DNA of 13,746 nucleotides from Bacillota bacterium (GTDB taxonomy: Bacteria; Bacillota; Proteinivoracia; UBA4975), in contig JAAYHI010000058.1 in the NCBI GenBank assembly GCA_012727415.1, forward strand, positions 1-13,746, read 5' to 3'. The position numbers and the translations under genes were made by a program. Each line of letters starts with the position of its first letter. Position 1 is the first letter of the stretch. Shown here in pieces: positions 6,807 through 12,907 of this stretch. The notes below the pieces were generated by a model. That model was not told where the DNA came from, made no database searches, and saw only the letters and a program-made list of their open reading frames with translations.

Positions 6807-7298
6807 ATGGATTTTCTAAGAGAAAACTGGTTTCAAATCGCTGCAGGCTTGACAGCGCTTTGTCTGCTTATTTTTAATATCATTTTATCCTGTCGTTTGC
6901 GGGCCTACAAAAAGTTGACCCGCTTGGTGCAAGGCGGCACTGTGGAAGAACATATTGTTGCGTTGGGAGAGCGGCTTGGCGCTCAGCAGCGGGCCATCAG
7001 TGAAAATAGAGATGCAATCGCGGACCTGAGACAACAGGTTTCTTGTTTTCCTCACCACTGGCACCTGGAACGATACAATGCCTTTGAAAATACCGGCAGC
7101 GACTTAAGCTTCTCCCTGGCACTGCTCAACGATATGAAAGACGGCTTTGTCCTCACGGGGATTTTTGGCAGGGAGGATACCCGCATTTACGCCAAGCCCG
7201 TCAATGCAGGCAAATCTGCATACCACCTTTCGGAAGAAGAAGAGCTGGCCATTAAGAAAGCCATAAAGACTAATGCTGATCATCGGGAGAGGGGGTGA
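6807..7298 (+). CDS. DUF4446 family membrane protein
   Basis: A 163-residue protein with one N-terminal membrane helix (about 9-30, FQIAAGLTALCLLIFNIILS) and a cytoplasmic part that begins with a possible coiled coil (about 33-78). The C-terminal domain carries the family signature ERYNAFENTGSDLSFSLALLNDMKDGFVLTGIFGREDTRIYAKPVNAGKSAYHLSEEEE, which identifies DUF4446, a family found near parB in many Clostridia. Its function is not known. ATG 6807 has AGGAGG at 6793-6798. The end overlaps or abuts the next gene, a wall peptidase, and a bactofilin follows, so a role in envelope or shape control is suggested by context only. Confidence 0.85.
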   Translation: MDFLRENWFQIAAGLTALCLLIFNIILSCRLRAYKKLTRLVQGGTVEEHIVALGERLGAQQRAISENRDAIADLRQQVSCFPHHWHLERYNAFENTGSDLSFSLALLNDMKDGFVLTGIFGREDTRIYAKPVNAGKSAYHLSEEEELAIKKAIKTNADHRERG

Positions 7299-7303
7299 CT
7301 GTT

Positions 7304-8212
7304 TTGAGCAGAGAGAACAAAAATATTACCATCATGGTGGTGCCTCATTCCCAGAAGCCACCAGTTAGTTTTAAGTTCTCCCTGGTTTTTTTGCAGTGCG
7401 TAGGCTTTATCTTAATATTCGTTCCTATACTATTGGTCAGTTTTTTCAACAGTTATAACTCTGCCAAGGCAGTTTTCCCCGAGTTGGAACAGTTGCGCCT
7501 CGACAATCAAATAAAAAGTGAGCTCATCGGCCAGCTGGCTAATGAAACTGAAAAGATGCTTGAAAATCTTAAGCGGGTCCAGAATCTTGAACAAGAATTG
7601 CTGGAATTAAATGATATGGAGGGGCCTGGTCCCGAGCCGGTGACTCCCACCACCCAGAAGGACCCCCCCAGCTTTCGCAGTTACCTGGCTACCCGGGAGT
7701 ATACTTCTATTGATCGCACAGTATCCGGCATCGAGGTTTTGCAAGAATCCTTACCTGAACAAGAGGACCGCATGTCCAACCTTAAGGAAAACATCGAGGA
7801 ACAGCAGCGACGGGCTGCAGCCATACCTTCCCGCTGGCCCACCTGGGGAAAGATTACCGCCCGATTCGGATGGCGCACACATCCGATAACCCGGGTCAGG
7901 GACTTTCATCCCGCCATAGATATAGCAGGACCCAACATATATGGACGTCCAGTATACGCCACCGGCACGGGCAAGGTCACCTTTGCTGGCCGTCGCTCGA
8001 CCTACGGCAATCTGATAATAATAAACCATGGCTATGGGTATGAAACATATTATGCTCATCTCAGCAAGATTAAAGTAAAAGCTGGTGACGCGGTAAAGGG
8101 CGGAACAGTTATTGGCTATGTGGGCAGCACCGGAAGATCCACTGCCCCCCACCTGCACTATGAAGTCCACCACTGGGGTAAAGCTGTTAACCCGGTGAAA
8201 TACTTACCCTAG
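7304..8212 (+). CDS. Membrane-anchored M23 (LytM-type) metallopeptidase
   Basis: About 302 residues. An N-terminal membrane helix (about 23-47, FSLVFLQCVGFILIFVPILLVSFF) is followed by a predicted coiled coil (about 55-105, heptad-rich with EQLRLDNQIKSELIGQL), a Pro-rich linker (PGPEPVTPTTQKDPP), a second helical stretch and an extracellular M23 domain from about 180 to the end. Zinc ligands seen are His202 and Asp206 in FHPAID and His285 in the HLH motif (283-285), counted from the TTG start. All catalytic residues are present, so it should be an active murein endopeptidase. TTG 7304 follows the extended ribosome site GAGGGGGTGACT; the GTG at 7295 is in frame but forms part of that site. The neighbour bactofilin gives the pairing known from cell-shape loci such as Helicobacter csd1-ccmA. 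Confidence 0.9.
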   Translation: MSRENKNITIMVVPHSQKPPVSFKFSLVFLQCVGFILIFVPILLVSFFNSYNSAKAVFPELEQLRLDNQIKSELIGQLANETEKMLENLKRVQNLEQELLELNDMEGPGPEPVTPTTQKDPPSFRSYLATREYTSIDRTVSGIEVLQESLPEQEDRMSNLKENIEEQQRRAAAIPSRWPTWGKITARFGWRTHPITRVRDFHPAIDIAGPNIYGRPVYATGTGKVTFAGRRSTYGNLIIINHGYGYETYYAHLSKIKVKAGDAVKGGTVIGYVGSTGRSTAPHLHYEVHHWGKAVNPVKYLP

Positions 8213-8222
8213 GAGGGAAAAT

Positions 8223-8609
8223 ATGTTCAATAAAAAAGAAGAAATCGACTCCACCAAAATCGATACCATTATCGGCAAGGAAACAGTTATTAATGGGACT
8301 ATTGAGGCAAAAGGGATTCTGAGGATAGAGGGCAAGATTACAGGCCAGGTCAACACAAGCAGCGATATTATCATTGCCCCCACCGGGCTTGTAGAAGCGG
8401 AGATTCATTGCCGCAGCATATCGGTTGCCGGAACTGTCCAGGGTAATGTTGATGCAAAAGGCATTCTGGAAATTGAACCTTCGGGCAAGTTATACGGCGA
8501 TATCACGGTAGCCAAGCTTTCCATCGGCGATGGCGCAGTATTCCAAGGGAATTGTAAAATGCAGGGGCAGAACCCGCTCCCCGCCGGGAAGGCAAAGCCC
8601 GAAAAATAA
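8223..8609 (+). CDS. Bactofilin (polymer-forming cytoskeletal protein)
   Basis: A 128-residue protein with the DUF583 right-handed beta-helix between about residues 18 and 108, framed by short flexible ends as usual for bactofilins. Repeating strands with Gly and Ile/Val are clear in TVINGTIEAKGILRIEGKITGQVNTSSDIIIAPTG and in SVAGTVQGNVDAKGILEIEPSGKLYGDI. Bactofilins form nucleotide-free filaments that position wall enzymes. The start ATG 8223 has AGGAGGG (8211-8217) overlapping the stop of the peptidase gene, so the pair is tightly coupled. The N-terminal MFNKKEEI could be a membrane-targeting peptide, but it is too polar to say more. Confidence 0.93.
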   Translation: MFNKKEEIDSTKIDTIIGKETVINGTIEAKGILRIEGKITGQVNTSSDIIIAPTGLVEAEIHCRSISVAGTVQGNVDAKGILEIEPSGKLYGDITVAKLSIGDGAVFQGNCKMQGQNPLPAGKAKPEK

Positions 8610-8641
8610 TTTGACTGATCTGGAATAACCTCTATAGATAA

Positions 8642-8670
8642 ACGAGCCGGACTAACGCAGTCCGGCTCGT
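8642..8670. terminator. Hairpin between convergent bactofilin and yyaC genes
   Basis: A 12-bp perfect stem ACGAGCCGGACT (8642-8653) pairs with 8659-8670 around the loop AACGC. It has no good U-tract on either strand (GTGTTCACAG on the plus side, TTATCTATAG on the minus side). It covers the stop codon of yyaC (8652-8654). A role as a two-way terminator is likely from its place between convergent genes. Confidence 0.65.
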
Positions 8671-9224
8671 GTGTTCACAGCGTAAGCTGCCAGCAGCCCT
8701 TCACAGATGACAGCTGCCATTTTTGTCACCAGAGATAGTCTTGTGTTTTGCAGGACAAAGTACTCCATAAAACCGCCGACATTGACGATGCCGGTAATAT
8801 ATACGTCCCCCACCTGTGGCAGGCGTTTGTTGACTCCTGCTCCCGGCTGCAAGGATCCCATCCCGATATTCAGCAAACCTACTCCATCCATATTGCCCAG
8901 GGATGCGTCGATAGCCACTGTCCATTTTGGTGGGCTCGCCTTAATGCGGTCCAGGGTTTCGGCGAGATTTGCGGCGTGGACGGGATGTTCCAATGTGCCA
9001 AGAACCTGAAAAGGGGGATTGTGTTCAAGTAGCCTGCTGCCTGTTAGGGGGCCCAGGCTGTCACCGGTGGAGCGGTCGGTGCCTATACAGAGAATCAAAA
9101 TGTCTTCAGGACGAAAAGATTCCCGGGACAGCGAAGTCAGAGCATGACTGATAATCCCTGAGGCACCCGGTTGATTGTATCTTATTTGTGCAAAATGTTG
9201 AGGGGAAATGTTTTTTTTTGCCAT
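8652..9224 (-). CDS. yyaC: Spore protease-like protein YyaC
   Basis: A 190-residue protein of the spore YyaC family, related in fold to the GPR and hydrogenase-maturation peptidases. Family signatures are ILCIGTDRSTGDSLGPLTG (about 42-60), the LGTLEHPVHAANL segment, AIDASLGN and PGAGVNKRLPQVGDVYITGIVNVGGFMEYFVLQNTRL. In B. subtilis yyaC is made in the forespore and lies next to spo0J; here it is separated from parB by several genes and inverted. I chose the ATG at 9222-9224 because GGAGG (9230-9234) is five bases upstream; an ATG at 9234-9236 is in frame but is itself part of that ribosome site. The presence of this gene supports an endospore-forming host. The exact biochemical role is not settled. 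Confidence 0.92.
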   Translation of the reverse strand: MAKKNISPQHFAQIRYNQPGASGIISHALTSLSRESFRPEDILILCIGTDRSTGDSLGPLTGSRLLEHNPPFQVLGTLEHPVHAANLAETLDRIKASPPKWTVAIDASLGNMDGVGLLNIGMGSLQPGAGVNKRLPQVGDVYITGIVNVGGFMEYFVLQNTRLSLVTKMAAVICEGLLAAYAVNTRAGLR

Positions 9225-9253
9225 AACAGCCTCCATAACAGTGGGCTAATTCA

Positions 9254-9282
9254 TATGTATGTATTCTTGCCACATAAAATGC
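9254..9282 (-). promoter_or_regulatory. Possible forespore (sigma F/G) promoter for yyaC
   Basis: On the minus strand GCATT (9278-9282) and CATACATA (9254-9261) are separated by 16 bases and lie about 30 bases upstream of the yyaC start. They resemble sigma G-type -35 and -10 boxes (GCATA and CATAATA-like) imperfectly. Known forespore expression of yyaC in Bacillus motivates the call; the match itself is weak. Confidence 0.25.
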
Positions 9283-9317
9283 CAGGCCCTTGAATAAATT
9301 GCTTCAGGGGTGAGGAA

Positions 9318-10319
9318 ATGTCGAGAAACTCCTTTGCCGTTGCAATGACCTATTGCGGAGCTGTAATAGGCGCCGGTTTCGCTACCGGCAGAGAGGTAGT
9401 AGACTTCTTTACGGCATTTGGCCCTGGAGGGCTTATAGGAGTTGCGCTTGCAGCGGTGATGTTTTCCTGGGTTGGCGTTGTAATACTAGATGTTACCCAC
9501 AGCCATCCGGTTTATTCGTATATTGATTTGCTTCACGTGGTGCTGCCCTGGAAGTGGGTGGTTGGTCTGGCTGATCTCATGTTTATGGCGACATTATGGA
9601 CGGGTGTGGGGGTAATGGCTGCCGCCGGCGGCACTGTGCTGAAAGGATGGGGGATTCCCTTCATGCCTGGCTGTGCAGTATTTTTGGCGTTCTGCCTCTT
9701 GCTTTTGCGCACCGGGGGAACAGGATTTGTCAAAGCAAATTGTGTGCTGGTGCCGGCATTGGCAGCCGCCATCGTAATCCTGTGTCTTCTGGAAATCAGT
9801 GTGCCGACAGCAAATCAGTACCTGGACCACCCGTTGAGCTCGGCCTTGTTGTATGTATCTTTTAACATTGCGATTGCCGGAGTGGCCCTGAGTACACTGA
9901 AAGACAGATTAGATGAACAGGGATTGATTTGGAGCGGCATCAGCGGCGGCCTGCTGATAGGGCTTCTGTTATTGGTCATATACCGAGCCACAGGCGGGGT
10001 AATGAATTACGAAATACCTCTATTGCGCCTGGCAGAGATATGGTTTGGGAAATGGCAATGGATTTATGCCTTTGCCTTGCTGGCCGCAGTGCTCACTACT
10101 GCCCTGGCAAATTTACATGGCTTTGCCAGCAGGGCAGCTGGCGGTAAAAAGTATTGGCCTTCCCTGATCGGAACTGCCAGCGGTGGATTCGTCCTGGCCC
10201 AGAGAGGATTTGCTTCTCTGGTTGCCATTCTCTATCCCTTGATGGGGTTATGCAATATAGTTCTCCTGGCTGGTTTATGCTATTATAGTCTCAGCAAAAT
10301 ATTCCGGAAGAGGAATTAG
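9318..10319 (+). CDS. YkvI family membrane protein (LeuT-fold transporter homologue)
   Basis: A 333-residue protein with about ten membrane helices. The first helix carries AVIGAGFATGREVVDFF, the broken-helix substrate or ion motif of YkvI and related amino acid transporter-like proteins. Further helices are visible at about 36-58, 83-106, 113-130, 138-156, 170-190, 203-220, 246-266 and 300-325. The family has no firm substrate. ATG 9318 is preceded by AGGGGTGAGG. It heads a run of four co-directional genes (YkvI, small membrane protein, CvpA, DUF951) with gaps of 8, 30 and 7 bases. A weak vegetative promoter, TTGCCA (9267-9272), 17 bases, TTGAAT (9290-9295), may drive them. Confidence 0.85.
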   Translation: MSRNSFAVAMTYCGAVIGAGFATGREVVDFFTAFGPGGLIGVALAAVMFSWVGVVILDVTHSHPVYSYIDLLHVVLPWKWVVGLADLMFMATLWTGVGVMAAAGGTVLKGWGIPFMPGCAVFLAFCLLLLRTGGTGFVKANCVLVPALAAAIVILCLLEISVPTANQYLDHPLSSALLYVSFNIAIAGVALSTLKDRLDEQGLIWSGISGGLLIGLLLLVIYRATGGVMNYEIPLLRLAEIWFGKWQWIYAFALLAAVLTTALANLHGFASRAAGGKKYWPSLIGTASGGFVLAQRGFASLVAILYPLMGLCNIVLLAGLCYYSLSKIFRKRN

Positions 10320-10327
10320 GTGATTCC

Positions 10328-10672
10328 ATGAGAAGTGAAGGAAAGCGCCGGCTTGGGTTAGCTCTGTACTTTGCAGGCATGCTTGCCCTTGCTGCACTAA
10401 TATCATGGCTGTTTAGTTACGTACCCTTGCATCCTTGGCTGCATGCCTTTCTTGTCTTTGCAACCCCTAAATTGCTTACAGATATTCTCGCAGCCCTCTT
10501 TCAAGGCAGCAAAAAGAAATACATTTTTTTCGAGGATTATCTGCGGGAATTGTTGCTTTTCTTTGCTGTTGTTGCAGTTTGTGTATTGGCTGTTGCGGCA
10601 GTACAACAGTACTTGCACGGCATGGTCTGGCTGCCTCTGTTGGCGGCAGCCATTGCCCTGATTTGGCGTTGA
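10328..10672 (+). CDS. Small hydrophobic protein of unknown function
   Basis: I do not recognise this 114-residue protein. It has a short basic N-terminus (MRSEGKRR) and three or four predicted membrane helices: about 9-30, 36-58, 72-94 and 97-112. A polar loop QGSKKKYIFFEDY lies between helices 2 and 3. It begins eight bases after the YkvI-family gene, with AGGTGAT (10318-10324) as ribosome site before ATG 10328, so both are expected to be made together. Composition and codon use look like those of its neighbours. It could be an accessory subunit of the transporter homologue or an independent membrane protein. Confidence 0.7.
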   Translation: MRSEGKRRLGLALYFAGMLALAALISWLFSYVPLHPWLHAFLVFATPKLLTDILAALFQGSKKKYIFFEDYLRELLLFFAVVAVCVLAVAAVQQYLHGMVWLPLLAAAIALIWR

Positions 10673-10702
10673 TCTTTTCGGAAAGAAAAAGGGGGGCTAT
10701 GT

Positions 10703-11281
10703 GTGTTTCCATGGCTGGACCTGTTATTGGCGGGGGTAATTATTTGGGGAGTGGTAACAGGATATATAAGAGGGGTAAAGAAAACAATCACCCGATTGGG
10801 AGTCTTGTTGGCAGCCTGCCTGTGCTCTTTACCTTTCGCCAGCAATTGTGCTGTCTTTCTTGCTCCAAAGCTGCAACCCGTATTTCAAAAGAATTATAGC
10901 CAGGCTCTCCCTGCAGGGACATCCCCTTTGTTGGCGCCCTGGCAAGAGGTCATAACCCTTGAGGCCACCTCCGGAGAAGGGATACAAAATCTCATTGCCA
11001 CAGGGATCAATGTGGCGGCCTTGGCATTCTTGATGCTGTCGGTGCTGATAGCATTTCGCCTCTTTGAAAGACAAAAAGTTTCTCCTTCAGCGGGAGGTCT
11101 GGCAGCCGGTTTGGCTTTGGGGGTGGCGGCAGCAACATTTTTATTAGCCCTGGCACCGGTGGTGGTGCCGGGCACGGTGGGGAATTCTCTGGCAGAGGCT
11201 GCCGGACAATCCTGCCTGGTGCCATTACTGCAGCCAGTAGTCGAGGGGTTAGTACAATTAATAGCTCCCTTTGTTGTGTAA
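10703..11281 (+). CDS. CvpA family membrane protein
   Basis: A 192-residue protein with four predicted membrane helices (about 5-22, 31-50, 101-122 and 137-160). The opening PWLDLLLAGVIIWGVVTGYIRGVKKTITRLG is typical of the CvpA / colicin V production family, whose members are linked to envelope homeostasis. The middle extracytoplasmic loop (about 50-95) is not conserved as far as I can judge. GTG 10703 follows the G-run 10691-10696; the ATG at 10699 is out of frame. Seven bases separate it from the following DUF951 gene. Confidence 0.8.
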   Translation: MFPWLDLLLAGVIIWGVVTGYIRGVKKTITRLGVLLAACLCSLPFASNCAVFLAPKLQPVFQKNYSQALPAGTSPLLAPWQEVITLEATSGEGIQNLIATGINVAALAFLMLSVLIAFRLFERQKVSPSAGGLAAGLALGVAAATFLLALAPVVVPGTVGNSLAEAAGQSCLVPLLQPVVEGLVQLIAPFVV

Positions 11282-11288
11282 GGAGGCG

Positions 11289-11471
11289 ATGGCTATATAC
11301 TCTCCAGGAGACATTGTTGAATTAAAAAAGCCCCATCCCTGCGGGACCAATAAGTGGAAAATTATTCGCGTAGGCATGGACTTTCGGTTTCAGTGCTGCA
11401 AATGTGGCCGCAGTGTCCTTTTGCCCCGCAAACAAGCAGAAAAGGCGATTCGTAAAGTTCTGTCCTGTTGA
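11289..11471 (+). CDS. DUF951 family small zinc-ribbon-like protein
   Basis: Sixty residues. YSPGDIVELKKPHPCGTNKWKIIRVGMDFRFQCCKCGRSVLLPR is the DUF951 signature, with Cys18 in HPCG and Cys36, Cys37, Cys39 in CCKCG as likely metal ligands. The family is small, widespread in Firmicutes and usually placed before rpsF, as here; the Bacillus counterpart is in the same neighbourhood. No biochemical role is known, though a nucleic-acid-binding OB-like or zinc fold is plausible. ATG 11289 has AGGAGG at 11281-11286, unusually close (two bases), so an upstream TTG at 11271 remains possible; the family N-terminus favours ATG. In Bacillus ychF (yyaF) lies before rpsF; it is absent here. Confidence 0.88.
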   Translation: MAIYSPGDIVELKKPHPCGTNKWKIIRVGMDFRFQCCKCGRSVLLPRKQAEKAIRKVLSC

Positions 11472-11476
11472 CCGGC

Positions 11477-11504
11477 TTGCATTTGCAGGCCTTTATGTTA
11501 TAAT
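11477..11504 (+). promoter_or_regulatory. Sigma A promoter of the rpsF operon
   Basis: TTGCAT (11477-11482), 16 bases, then TATAAT (11499-11504) with an upstream TG (11496-11497) giving an extended -10, TGTTATAAT. It lies in the gap after DUF951 and about 65 bases before the rpsF start. Transcription is expected to begin near 11511. Confidence 0.75.
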
Positions 11505-11509
11505 ATTTA

Positions 11510-11554
11510 CCTGTCCCCCTGCTTCAACATAAGTTGAAGCCGCTAGTCCACAGG
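11510..11554 (+). promoter_or_regulatory. Structured leader of rpsF, candidate S6:S18 autoregulatory element
   Basis: The leader can form an inner hairpin, GCTTCAAC (11521-11528) with GTTGAAGC (11533-11540) around the loop ATAA, and an outer stem CCTGT (11510-11514) with ACAGG (11550-11554). CCG (11540-11542 region) follows the inner stem on the 3' side, in the internal loop. Known S6:S18 leader motifs in bacteria contain a bulged CCG in such a stem. The outer stem overlaps the beginning of the Shine-Dalgarno site. Pairing is visible; protein binding is inferred. Confidence 0.4.
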
Positions 11555-11568
11555 AGGAGGTGAGTGAT

Positions 11569-11856
11569 ATGCGTAAGTATGAAATGCTGTACATTATTGA
11601 GCCCGACCTGGATGAAGAGCAGGTAAACAGCCTTCAGGAAAAAGTAGTTGCCATCATTGCCGAACAGGGCGGCCAGGTTGTGGAAACAAAGCAATGGGGA
11701 AAACGGCACTTAGCCTATGAGATTGTTGATTTTAAAGAGGGATATTACATCGAATTGCATTTTGAAGGAACCCCTCAGGTTGTAGATGAGCTTGACCGGG
11801 TAATTAAAATTACTGATGGGATTTTAAGGCATTTGATTATTCGGGAAGATGAATAG
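11569..11856 (+). CDS. rpsF: 30S ribosomal protein S6
   Basis: Ninety-five residues, the usual length. MRKYEMLYIIEPDLDEEQ at the start, KRHLAYEIVDFKEGYYIELHFEGTP in the middle and RVIKITDGILRHLIIREDE at the end are family hallmarks. S6 binds S18 and sits at the platform of the 30S subunit. ATG 11569 is eight bases behind GGAGG (11556-11560); a GTG at 11560 is in frame but is part of the extended ribosome site GGAGGTGAG. First gene of the rpsF-ssb-rpsR operon. Confidence 0.97.
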   Translation: MRKYEMLYIIEPDLDEEQVNSLQEKVVAIIAEQGGQVVETKQWGKRHLAYEIVDFKEGYYIELHFEGTPQVVDELDRVIKITDGILRHLIIREDE

Positions 11857-11876
11857 TATGGAGGGGAGATGATTTT

Positions 11877-12275
11877 TTGTTAAACCGGGTGATTTTAATA
11901 GGCCGGTTAACCAGAGATCCGGAACTAAAGTACATTCCTTCCGGGACCCCTGTGGCATCTTTCACCCTTGCTGTTGACCGCCCATTTCTCAACAAAGACG
12001 GGGAACGAGAAGCAGACTTTATCCCAATCGTCGTTTGGCGGAAGCAGGCTGAGAATTGCGCAAACTACCTGGGCAAGGGCAGCCTTGTGGCTGTGGATGG
12101 AAGGATGCAGGTGCGGAGCTATGAACAAGACGGGCAGCGGCGGTACGTTACCGAAGTAATCGCCGACAGCGTCCGCTTTCTGGATCGCAGGGGCGACCCA
12201 CGTGCCCGCACTGTCGATTCCGGTTTTGAGCAATACGGCACTGATGCCGGCTCAGATGATGATATTCCATTTTAG
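11877..12275 (+). CDS. ssb: Single-stranded DNA-binding protein SSB
   Basis: A 132-residue protein with the OB fold at about 1-105 (MLNRVILIGRLTRDPELKYIPSGTPVASFTLAVDRPF, then the core strand with DFIPIVVWRKQAENCANYLGKGSLVAVDGRMQVRSYE). The tail ends DDDIPF, the acidic tip that recruits partner proteins. The linker is short, so the protein is smaller than the 160-175 residues common in this family. TTG 11877 is the start, behind GGAGGGGAG (11860-11868). It lies between rpsF and rpsR as in most Firmicutes, 20 bases after rpsF. Confidence 0.96.
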   Translation: MLNRVILIGRLTRDPELKYIPSGTPVASFTLAVDRPFLNKDGEREADFIPIVVWRKQAENCANYLGKGSLVAVDGRMQVRSYEQDGQRRYVTEVIADSVRFLDRRGDPRARTVDSGFEQYGTDAGSDDDIPF

Positions 12276-12290
12276 ATTGGAGGCAAACAG

Positions 12291-12518
12291 ATGCGCAAAG
12301 AGAGAGGCAGAAAGCGCAAACGCGTTTGCAGCTTCTGCGTAGATAAGATAACAGAGATCGATTATAAGAGCCCAGATAAGTTGCGGCGTTATATTTCCGA
12401 TCGCGGTAAAATATTGCCCCGGCGTATTACTGGCAATTGCGCCGGCCATCAACGTCAATTGACGCTGGCTATCAAGCGTGCTCGCTTCATGGCACTGATG
12501 CCGTACACATCAGAATAG
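12291..12518 (+). CDS. rpsR: 30S ribosomal protein S18
   Basis: Seventy-five residues. CSFC (Cys13, Cys16) together with Cys50 and His53 in GNCAGH make the complete metal-binding set, so this is the zinc-binding form of S18. YKSPDKLRRYISDRGKILPRRITG and the end LTLAIKRARFMALMPYT are conserved S18 segments. The N-terminus is strongly basic (RKERGRKRKR). ATG 12291 has GGAGG at 12279-12283, sixteen bases after the ssb stop. S18 pairs with S6 in the subunit, consistent with the shared operon. Confidence 0.97.
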   Translation: MRKERGRKRKRVCSFCVDKITEIDYKSPDKLRRYISDRGKILPRRITGNCAGHQRQLTLAIKRARFMALMPYTSE

Positions 12519-12524
12519 TATAAC

Positions 12525-12548
12525 GGGGCAAGTCATTGCCCCTGTTTT
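12525..12548 (+). terminator. Intrinsic terminator or attenuator after rpsR
   Basis: GGGGCAA (12525-12531) pairs with TTGCCCC (12536-12542) around the loop GTCA, followed by TGTTTT. The stem is short but GC-rich. It lies 7 bases after the rpsR stop and before the MazG-like gene, so it may end most transcripts or only reduce readthrough into the following genes. Confidence 0.65.
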
Positions 12549-12565
12549 GTCCGGGAGGGGAGAAG

Positions 12566-12874
12566 ATGAGGGCCAATCGCGTAGACATTGCCCGCAATCT
12601 GAAAATTATTGAAGGCTTAAAAGTGCAGTTGCTGTCGGTAATTGCCGAGCTCTTTTCCGGCTTGTACAGGGGCCTGGAGAGCAATGTGCTTGATGCCCTC
12701 AGTGCAGCAATTGTCATCCTGTATAGCATGGCTGATCGCTTAGGGATCAGTATTCGCCAGATTGACATGGCTGTTGAAGAAAAACTCCAAGACAGGGCTG
12801 CCAACCCCGACAACAGTTTGCGCCAGTTTGAAGAGGAGCTGTTAGAATACTGGCGCGGCAGGGGCAGGCAGTAG
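12566..12874 (+). CDS. MazG-like family protein
   Basis: A 102-residue all-alpha protein of the MazG-like group found beside rpsR and rplI in Clostridia. RANRVDIARNLKIIEGLKVQLLSVIAELFSGLYRGLESNVLDALSAAIVILYSMADRLGISIRQIDMAVEEKLQ fits this family. The acidic EExxE and ExxD metal ligands of true MazG nucleotide pyrophosphohydrolases are not obvious, so catalytic activity is doubtful. ATG 12566 follows GGGAGGGGAG (12553-12562); an in-frame TTG at 12536 lies in the terminator hairpin and is unlikely. Its role is unknown. Confidence 0.75.
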   Translation: MRANRVDIARNLKIIEGLKVQLLSVIAELFSGLYRGLESNVLDALSAAIVILYSMADRLGISIRQIDMAVEEKLQDRAANPDNSLRQFEEELLEYWRGRGRQ

Positions 12875-12907
12875 CTTTTCGGTACAATACTTAAGGGGGG
12901 AGTTTCC

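Noticed and set aside
7751..8173. Minus-strand frame of 140 codons within the M23 gene
   Set aside because: It is antisense to the conserved catalytic domain and has no support as a protein.
8748..9032. Plus-strand frames opposite yyaC
   Set aside because: YyaC motifs on the minus strand are clear; the plus frames are overlapping shadows without ribosome sites.
9528..9543. CTTCACGTGG-like second parS in the YkvI gene
   Set aside because: Only the CACGTG core and part of one arm match; several positions of the consensus are wrong.
11468..11504. TTGACC as -35 box for the rpsF promoter
   Set aside because: It is 25 bases from TATAAT, too far; TTGCAT at 11477 has 16-base spacing and fits better.
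12883..12888. TACAAT as a promoter -10 box before rplI
   Set aside because: No -35-like hexamer is found 16-18 bases upstream.
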